From Actinomycetes bacterium (GTDB lineage: Bacteria > Actinomycetota > Actinomycetes > Actinomycetales > Micrococcaceae): a stretch of DNA of 47,751 nucleotides. Where the stretch lies: the NCBI GenBank assembly GCA_023426375.1, contig JAFAAV010000129.1:1-47751 (forward strand), read 5' to 3'. This document shows positions 42,705 through 47,751 of the stretch, piece by piece; positions within the stretch are counted from its first letter, which is position 1; each line of letters begins with the position of its first letter. The translations under genes and the position numbers were made by a program. The notes under the pieces were generated by a model, which did not search any database, had not been told where the DNA came from, and saw only the letters and a program-made list of their open reading frames with translations.

Positions 42705-44177
42705 TCAGTCGACGGTCGGAGCGTTGTCCACAGGTTCATAGTGCGGCACCCGCACGGTGAAGGTTGCACCACCACCGCCTGTCTCCTCGAGCTTCACGGT
42801 GCCGTCGTGCTGTTCCACGATCGCCGCCACGATGGACAGCCCCAAGCCGGTGCCACCGGTCTCACGGGTCCGAGAAGAATCAGCCCGGTAGAAGCGCTGG
42901 AAAACCTTGTCGGCGTCATCTCCGTGGATACCGGGACCGTGATCGCGGACCTGAAGCACCGCATTGGACCTTTCGTCCACGCTTGGTTCCAGGCCCACGG
43001 CCAACTCGATCGGTGAGCCGGGCGGGGTGTAGCGCAGGGCGTTGGTCAGGAGGTTGGCCACGACCTGGCGGAGTTTGGACTCGTCTCCGTAAGTCCAGGC
43101 TTGCTCCGGTGCGCTGTCCTCAAGACCCACCACCTGCACCGCTCGGTCCGGAGCGGTCGCGTGCGCGTCCGAGGCAGCGTCATAGGCGAGGTGCAGTAGG
43201 TCCATGTGCTGCATCGTGGCGGGGCGGCGCTCATCCAGTCGTGCCAGCGTGAGGAGATCTTCCACCAGCTGGGTCATCCGTTTGGCCTCGGATTCGATGC
43301 GGTCCATTGCCTTGCCCACGTCGTCCGGATTCTGCAGGGCACCGTGCCGGTACAGCTCCGAGTAGCCGCGAATGGACACCAGCGGAGTGCGCAATTCGTG
43401 GGAGGCATCGGCCACGAACCTGCGCAGCTTGGTCTCGGACCGGGTGCGCGCCTCGAAGGCGTCCTCGATGTGGCCGAGCATCGTGTTGAGCGACATGGAC
43501 AGCTGCCCGATCTCGGTCTGGGAGTTGTACCCTTCCATGCGTTGCGACAGGTCGCCTTCAGCGATCTGGGCGGCCGTGGATTCCACTTCTCGCAGGGGCG
43601 CAAAAGCCCGTGTGACCAGAACCCACCCCACTGCCATTGCTGCCAGCAGGGTCGCGACACCGAAACTGAAGGTCAGCAGTGACACCGCGGAAATGATCGA
43701 GTTGGTCCGGTCCAGCGGTTGAGCCACCACCACTGCCATGTCGTAGTGCTCGAGTTTGGCGGGCATGACCCGCCATTTCCGTTCGGGTGCACCAATGGCG
43801 GAGACCGTGGTGGGTTTCAAGTTGTGGGACACCACGTAGGAGAGATTCATGCCGGTCAGGTCCGGTGCGGGACGAGTTGCACTGGAATCCTGGCTGTTCT
43901 CCGCGGCGGCAATCACATTGCCCTGGGCATCCAACAGATACCCGGCATGGGGAACAGGGGTGGCAATGGTCCCTTCGAGCTCGTCCAGGAGCACCGTGGA
44001 CACCGAGGTCACGGACTGCCTCAGCTCTTGATCCGTGTTGTCGACCAGGGTGTCTCGCAGCACGGAAATGGCCACCAGCGAGGTGACGAGGATGCTGGTG
44101 GCCAACAGCAGGCCCGTGAGGACCATGAGCTGCGAGCGCAGCGACGCGGAACGCCACCTGCGGGAAATCTGGGACAA
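42705..44177 (-). CDS. Two-component sensor histidine kinase
   Basis: A ~490-aa membrane kinase: helix 1 (~18-40), an extracytoplasmic sensor region of ~115 residues, helix 2 (~160-180), a HAMP domain, the HisKA box FVADASHELRTPLVSI and the ATPase boxes LLTNALRYTPPG, DHGPGIHG and GGTGLGLSI. I used the TTG 4 nt after the response-regulator stop (protein starting SQISRRWRSASL); a GTG at 44222 inside the regulator gene would add 15 residues. Cotranscribed with the regulator. The stimulus is not known. Confidence 0.93.
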   Translation of the reverse strand: MSQISRRWRSASLRSQLMVLTGLLLATSILVTSLVAISVLRDTLVDNTDQELRQSVTSVSTVLLDELEGTIATPVPHAGYLLDAQGNVIAAAENSQDSSATRPAPDLTGMNLSYVVSHNLKPTTVSAIGAPERKWRVMPAKLEHYDMAVVVAQPLDRTNSIISAVSLLTFSFGVATLLAAMAVGWVLVTRAFAPLREVESTAAQIAEGDLSQRMEGYNSQTEIGQLSMSLNTMLGHIEDAFEARTRSETKLRRFVADASHELRTPLVSIRGYSELYRHGALQNPDDVGKAMDRIESEAKRMTQLVEDLLTLARLDERRPATMQHMDLLHLAYDAASDAHATAPDRAVQVVGLEDSAPEQAWTYGDESKLRQVVANLLTNALRYTPPGSPIELAVGLEPSVDERSNAVLQVRDHGPGIHGDDADKVFQRFYRADSSRTRETGGTGLGLSIVAAIVEQHDGTVKLEETGGGGATFTVRVPHYEPVDNAPTVD

Positions 44178-44181
44178 GGGA

Positions 44182-44895
44182 TCAGTGGCGCTTGTCGGAC
44201 GAGCGCAGTAGGTAACCCACACCGCGCTTGGTGTGGATCAGCGGCGCTTGTTCGGGATCGTTGTCGATCTTGCGGCGAAGGTAGGAAATATAGGATTCCA
44301 CGATGGATGCGTCACCGTTGAAGTCGTACTCCCACACGTGGTCCAGGATTTGCGCCTTGGAGAGCACCCGGTTGGGGTTGAGCATCAGGTAGCGCAGGAG
44401 CTTGAACTCGGTGGGGGAGAGATCGATCTCCCGATCGCCGCGGAACACCTCATGGGCGTCGTCGTCGAGCACCAGATCGTCCACGTGCAGGCGGGAATCC
44501 TCTTCTTCGAGAGGCTGGGTGCGGCGCAGGACGGCGCGAATACGAGCGACCACTTCATCCAGGCTGAAGGGCTTGGTCACGTAGTCGTCACCACCCACGG
44601 TCAGACCGGTGACCTTGTCATCGGTGTCGTCCTTGGCGGTCAGGAACAGGATGGGAAAGTGCCGACCGGCAGCGCGAAGCTTGCGGGTCACGGAGAATCC
44701 GTCCATGTCCGGGAGCATGACGTCCAGTACCGCGAGGTCCGGGTTCTCGGCCTCGGCCTTGAGGAGCGCGTCACGTCCGTTGGCGGCGGTCACCACCTCG
44801 AAGCCGGCGAAGCGCAGCGACGTTGCCAGCAGCTCAAGGATGTTGGGTTCGTCGTCCACGACGAGCAGTTTGGCCTCAGGAGTCTTATCGTTCAC
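44182..44895 (-). CDS. OmpR-family response regulator
   Basis: A ~237-aa DNA-binding regulator. The receiver domain has LLVVDDEPN, the phospho-Asp in LAVLDVMLPDMDG, LTAKDD and the Lys of DDYVTKPF; the C-terminal winged helix shows LSPTEFKLLRYL and VWEYDF...YISYLRRKID. The start is probably one of two adjacent GTG codons (44898/44895), because the receiver begins a few residues later; the Shine-Dalgarno is poor. First gene of the kinase-regulator pair. Confidence 0.95.
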   Translation of the reverse strand: MNDKTPEAKLLVVDDEPNILELLATSLRFAGFEVVTAANGRDALLKAEAENPDLAVLDVMLPDMDGFSVTRKLRAAGRHFPILFLTAKDDTDDKVTGLTVGGDDYVTKPFSLDEVVARIRAVLRRTQPLEEEDSRLHVDDLVLDDDAHEVFRGDREIDLSPTEFKLLRYLMLNPNRVLSKAQILDHVWEYDFNGDASIVESYISYLRRKIDNDPEQAPLIHTKRGVGYLLRSSDKRH

Positions 44896-44980
44896 CACTC
44901 CAGTGTCTCGGAGTTTCCTGAACACAGACTGAGGTGAATCCTGTTGTTTTCTGGACGGGCCCGACGCCGTGTGGTCGGCT

Positions 44981-45238
44981 TCAGCGGCGGCGTCGTCTGA
45001 GAGCCGTGCGGGCCAGTTCGACGCACATGAGCATGAAGGCCACCGGGAAGAAAATGGCGGGGAAGATGGTGAAGCCACCCCACACGACCTGCCCCATGAG
45101 AGCGGCGACCAAAACGATGACGAGCGCCACTGAACTCAGGGCGGCCAGGGCCAACGCAAGCATCCCGATGGCGGAGAGCTTGCCCTTTGACTGTGGGCGA
45201 GACGGGCGGGAGGCTTCTGGGCGCGCGGGATCAGACAT
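44981..45238 (-). CDS. Small two-helix membrane protein
   Basis: An 85-aa protein with a polar N-terminus (MSDPARPEASRPSRPQSKGK), two membrane helices (about 24-46 and 50-72) and an Arg-rich end (RRRRR). I do not recognise a family beyond generic actinobacterial small membrane proteins. The ATG at 45238 is chosen because it precedes the polar head. It is on the same strand as, and ~85 nt upstream of, the response regulator gene. Confidence 0.65.
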   Translation of the reverse strand: MSDPARPEASRPSRPQSKGKLSAIGMLALALAALSSVALVIVLVAALMGQVVWGGFTIFPAIFFPVAFMLMCVELARTALRRRRR

Positions 45239-45387
45239 GGTCACCAAGGTACCAATTCCGCTCACGCGGTGGGTGAACAGCGGCGCTGGGTGCTCCGGCG
45301 AGAGGATAGACTCAAGAGTTCTTAGAAGACCATGAACGCCCCGCCCACCTGGGCCGGAGCGAGACAAGAGAAACTGAGGTGATCCGC

Positions 45388-45771
45388 GTGCCCACGGGCA
45401 AAGTCAAGTGGTTCGATTCCGAGAAGGGTTTCGGCTTCCTGGCAACGGATGATGGGCAGGAAGTGTTCTTGCATTCCTCCGCCCTGCCGCAAGGCGTCAC
45501 CACGGTGAAGCCGGGGACCCGCATGGATTTCGGCATCGCCGCCGGACGCCGCGGCGCCCAGGCGCTGTCCGCGACCCTCATCGGCAAGCCGCCGTCGGTG
45601 GCTCGCAACACCCGCAAGCCGGCCGAGGAAATGGCCGTCCTGACGGAAGATCTGATTCGACTGCTGGACGACATGTCCAACGGACTGCGCAAGGGGCGTT
45701 ACCCGGACCGCGCTCACGGACACAAGATCGCCTCCATCCTTCGGACCGTGGCGGATGAGCTCGATGTCTGA
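45388..45771 (+). CDS. Cold-shock domain protein with C-terminal extension
   Basis: A 127-aa protein. Residues 1-65 form a cold-shock domain with RNP1 KGFGFL and RNP2 VFLH that binds single-stranded RNA/DNA; ~70-127 are an extra helical region (RKPAEEMAVLTEDLIRLLDDM...), absent from ordinary 67-aa Csp proteins. GAGGTGA lies six nt before the GTG at 45388. It overlaps the DUF3027 gene by 17 nt. Confidence 0.9.
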   Translation: MPTGKVKWFDSEKGFGFLATDDGQEVFLHSSALPQGVTTVKPGTRMDFGIAAGRRGAQALSATLIGKPPSVARNTRKPAEEMAVLTEDLIRLLDDMSNGLRKGRYPDRAHGHKIASILRTVADELDV

Positions 45772-46408
45772 GGAAACCACTCCGCAACCCGAGGCGACCG
45801 CCGAGATCGCGCAGCAGCCCGCCGCTGTGGCGACCGCACGACGCCGCACGCCCAAGCAGGATGCGACTCTCGCGCAGGCCGTTGAACTCGCACGTCAGGC
45901 GGTCGTGGATTCAGCGGGCGCGGAGAACGTGGGTGAACACCTGGGTCTCGACGTTCACGAAGATCGTTTGCTGACCCACCTCTTCGACTGCACCATGGCC
46001 GGTTACCCGGGATGGACATGGTTCGCCACTGTGGCCAGGGCACCACGGACCAAACTGGTGACCGTATGTGAGGTCGGCCTATTGGCAGGGGAGAAGTCCC
46101 TCCTGGCTCCGGAATGGGTGCCGTGGGAGGAGCGCATGCAGGCGGTCAACGAGCAGAACGAGGACGAGCGAGGCGAGGACGAGGATACCGCGCCCTCCGA
46201 ATCCGGTGACGCATCCGAGATCGGCGAGGTCTACGAGAGTGCCGAAGCGGACCAGCAGCCCCAGGATGCGGACTCTGAGTCGTCCGAGTCCGGCGAAGCC
46301 TCCGTATCCACCGGCACGCTCGAAGCATCCGATTCCGAGGCCCCCTCTGCCATCCCGGACCAGGCCACCGCAGCAGATGCGCATGACCAGGACGAGGCGT
46401 CATCGTAA
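45755..46408 (+). CDS. DUF3027 family protein
   Basis: A 217-aa protein. Residues ~30-130 match the actinobacterial DUF3027 core (DATLAQAVELARQAV, GYPGWTWFATVARAPR, LLAPEWVPWEERM); the last ~85 are highly acidic and Ser-rich. Function unknown; the tight overlap with the cold-shock gene suggests a shared role in RNA or nucleoid handling. An ATG three codons later (45764) is an equally good start. Confidence 0.88.
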   Translation: MSSMSEETTPQPEATAEIAQQPAAVATARRRTPKQDATLAQAVELARQAVVDSAGAENVGEHLGLDVHEDRLLTHLFDCTMAGYPGWTWFATVARAPRTKLVTVCEVGLLAGEKSLLAPEWVPWEERMQAVNEQNEDERGEDEDTAPSESGDASEIGEVYESAEADQQPQDADSESSESGEASVSTGTLEASDSEAPSAIPDQATAADAHDQDEASS

Positions 46409-46442
46409 GACCCCCTTCCTCCTCCGACGAAACCAACGAACA

Positions 46443-46473
46443 CCCCGACCCCGCGGTAACGCCGGGGACGGGG
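46443..46473 (+). promoter_or_regulatory. Hairpin covering the MFS ribosome-binding site
   Basis: CCCCG-A-CCCCG (46443-46453) pairs with CGGGG-A-CGGGG (46463-46473) around a 9-nt loop, with one A-A mismatch. The right arm holds the only Shine-Dalgarno and touches the ATG at 46474. It may end the upstream transcript or limit translation. Confidence 0.55.
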
Positions 46474-47703
46474 ATGTTTCGTTCTCTGAGGATCCGCAAT
46501 TACCGCTTGTGGTTCACCGGTGCATTGGTGTCGAATATCGGCACGTGGATGCAGCGCACCGCGCAGTCCTGGTTGGTCTTTGATGAACTGACCGATCACG
46601 ACGCCACTGCCATGGGCGTGGTCATGGCCCTGCAGTTCTTGCCGCAACTGTTGCTGGCCCCTTACGCGGGCGTCACGGCAGATCGTTACGATCGCCGCAA
46701 AATTCTTCTGGTGACGCAGACACTCATGGGCCTGTTGGCCGCAGGCTTGGGCCTGATGGTTCTGTTCGGCGTGGCGGATCTGTTCACCGTCTACGCCTTC
46801 GCCCTGGGGCTCGGCATCGTGGCGACCTTCGACGCACCGGTTCGCCAGACCTTCGTGTCCGAAATGGTCCCGGACACCCACCTGTCCAACGCGGTGGCCC
46901 TGAACTCCACCTCATTCAACTCTGCGCGGTTGATCGGCCCCGCCGTGGCTGGCGTTCTGGTGGCTGCCATCGGCTCCGGCTGGGTGTTCCTGTTGAACAC
47001 TGTGACGTTCGCGGCCATGATTGCCGCGATCCTCGCCATTGATGACAACCAATTACGGTTGATGCCGAAGACCAAACGCGGCCGCGGTCAGATCCGCGAG
47101 GGTATGGCCTACGTGGTGCACCGACCGGACTTGGTTGCGGTGATGGCCACCATCTTCATGATCGGCACGTTCGGCATGAACTTTGCCGTGTACCTGGCCG
47201 CTATGGCGGGTTCGGAGTTCGGGCGCGGTTCGCAGGAGTTCGGTGCGCTCAACTCGATGCTCGCGGTCGGCACGGTCACGGGCGCGCTGTTGGCAGCCAA
47301 GCGAGCGCGGGCCAGACTGCGCTTCCTGTTCGCGGGCTGCATCGCGTTCGCACTGTCGACCCTGGGCGCAGCGACCGCACCGTCCCTGCTGATCTTCGCG
47401 CTGTGGCTCATTCCGAGTGGCGTCTCGGCCATGACCATCATGACAACGGCCAACGCATACGTTCAGTCCACTACCTCACCGGTGATGCGAGGCCGAGTCA
47501 TGAGTCTCTACATGGCCATCTTCATGGGAGGCACGCCCATCGGCGCGCCGGCGGTCGGCTGGCTCACCGATACCCTGGGCGCTCGCTGGGGTATGGGTTC
47601 AGCGGTCGCAGCCGGCCTCATTGGCGCGTCGATCGGTGCGTGGTTCTTCTGGCGGTTGCGCAGGGAACAAAGCAAGGTTCACGAGGAACCGGCGGTCGAG
47701 TAG
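46474..47703 (+). CDS. MFS transporter (EntS/MFS_3-like exporter)
   Basis: A 409-aa major facilitator with ~12 membrane helices. The N-terminus FRSLRIRNYRLWFTGALVSN, the TWMQRTAQSWLV helix and the loop GVTADRYDRRKILL (MFS motif A) are typical of the MFS_3 group, which includes enterobactin exporter EntS and many drug-efflux proteins. The central region between helices 6 and 7 has RGRGQIREGMAYVVHRPDL. Substrate unknown. Confidence 0.9.
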   Translation: MFRSLRIRNYRLWFTGALVSNIGTWMQRTAQSWLVFDELTDHDATAMGVVMALQFLPQLLLAPYAGVTADRYDRRKILLVTQTLMGLLAAGLGLMVLFGVADLFTVYAFALGLGIVATFDAPVRQTFVSEMVPDTHLSNAVALNSTSFNSARLIGPAVAGVLVAAIGSGWVFLLNTVTFAAMIAAILAIDDNQLRLMPKTKRGRGQIREGMAYVVHRPDLVAVMATIFMIGTFGMNFAVYLAAMAGSEFGRGSQEFGALNSMLAVGTVTGALLAAKRARARLRFLFAGCIAFALSTLGAATAPSLLIFALWLIPSGVSAMTIMTTANAYVQSTTSPVMRGRVMSLYMAIFMGGTPIGAPAVGWLTDTLGARWGMGSAVAAGLIGASIGAWFFWRLRREQSKVHEEPAVE

Positions 47704-47732
47704 GCGAGACATCCGGTACAGGTGAGCGGGCG

Positions 47733-47751
47733 GCGTCGTGAATCACGACGC
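47733..47751 (+). terminator. Probable terminator at window end
   Basis: GCGTCGTG-AAT-CACGACGC, an 8-bp perfect stem 30 nt after the MFS stop; the window ends at its last base, so the stem may be longer. Confidence 0.65.

Overview
The window is a 47.75 kb stretch of a high-GC Gram-positive chromosome. The actinobacterial gene families (DUF3263, DUF3027, DUF4032, a TIGR03085-type protein), the otsA-otsB pair, the fruR-fruK-fruA-ptsI-ptsH order, the FemX-type peptidoglycan bridge enzyme, the lone groL under CIRCE control and the frequent GTG/TTG starts suggest Micrococcales, probably Micrococcaceae. Genus assignment is inference. No phage, integrase, transposase or CRISPR array is visible; the DNA looks like ordinary chromosome starting at the 3' end of an rRNA operon.

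Layout. 1-486: 5S rRNA with its terminator and two further hairpins. 487-8637: two divergent transcription units. Leftward: SDR reductase, PlsC-type acyltransferase, alkyl-DHAP-synthase-like flavoprotein. Rightward: a ferritin-like protein with a broken diiron site, a fatty acyl-CoA reductase fused to a HAD phosphatase, a second ferritin-like protein with an intact diiron site, and a TetR regulator. Together these look like a dedicated route to fatty-alcohol-derived ether lipids with an oxygen-dependent step, and this is the most interesting system in the window. 8638-11574: amino-acid-type ABC importer. 11590-15212: otsA-otsB-DUF4032 trehalose operon. 15406-19061: DsbA-like protein, alcohol dehydrogenase, tRNA-Thr, ferritin, TIGR03085-type protein. 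19125-22849: heterodimeric ABC exporter. 22980-24227: Nramp metal transporter behind a 26-bp palindrome. 24241-30432: fructose PTS operon with the general PTS proteins EI and HPr. 30521-37381: FMN glutamate-synthase-family protein, FemX, ThrE exporter, siderophore-interacting protein, uracil-DNA glycosylase. 37447-40430: DUF3263, a Pro/Ala-rich membrane protein, and groL behind two CIRCE-like elements. 40564-47703: MgtC, an RNase HI fused to an NTF2-like domain, an orphan WXG100 protein, a two-component system, a small membrane protein, a cold-shock protein, DUF3027 and an MFS exporter.

How the genes may work together. In the first cluster the fused reductase would make a long-chain alcohol (or aldehyde), the flavoprotein would exchange it for the acyl group of acyl-DHAP, the SDR would reduce the ketone, the acyltransferase would acylate position 2 (or make acyl-DHAP), and the HAD domain could remove phosphate. 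The two diiron-type proteins are the unexplained part: one keeps all six metal ligands and its neighbour has lost three, which suggests a catalytic/non-catalytic pair. Elsewhere the PTS operon is self-contained: regulator, 1-phosphofructokinase, fused EIIABC, EI and HPr.
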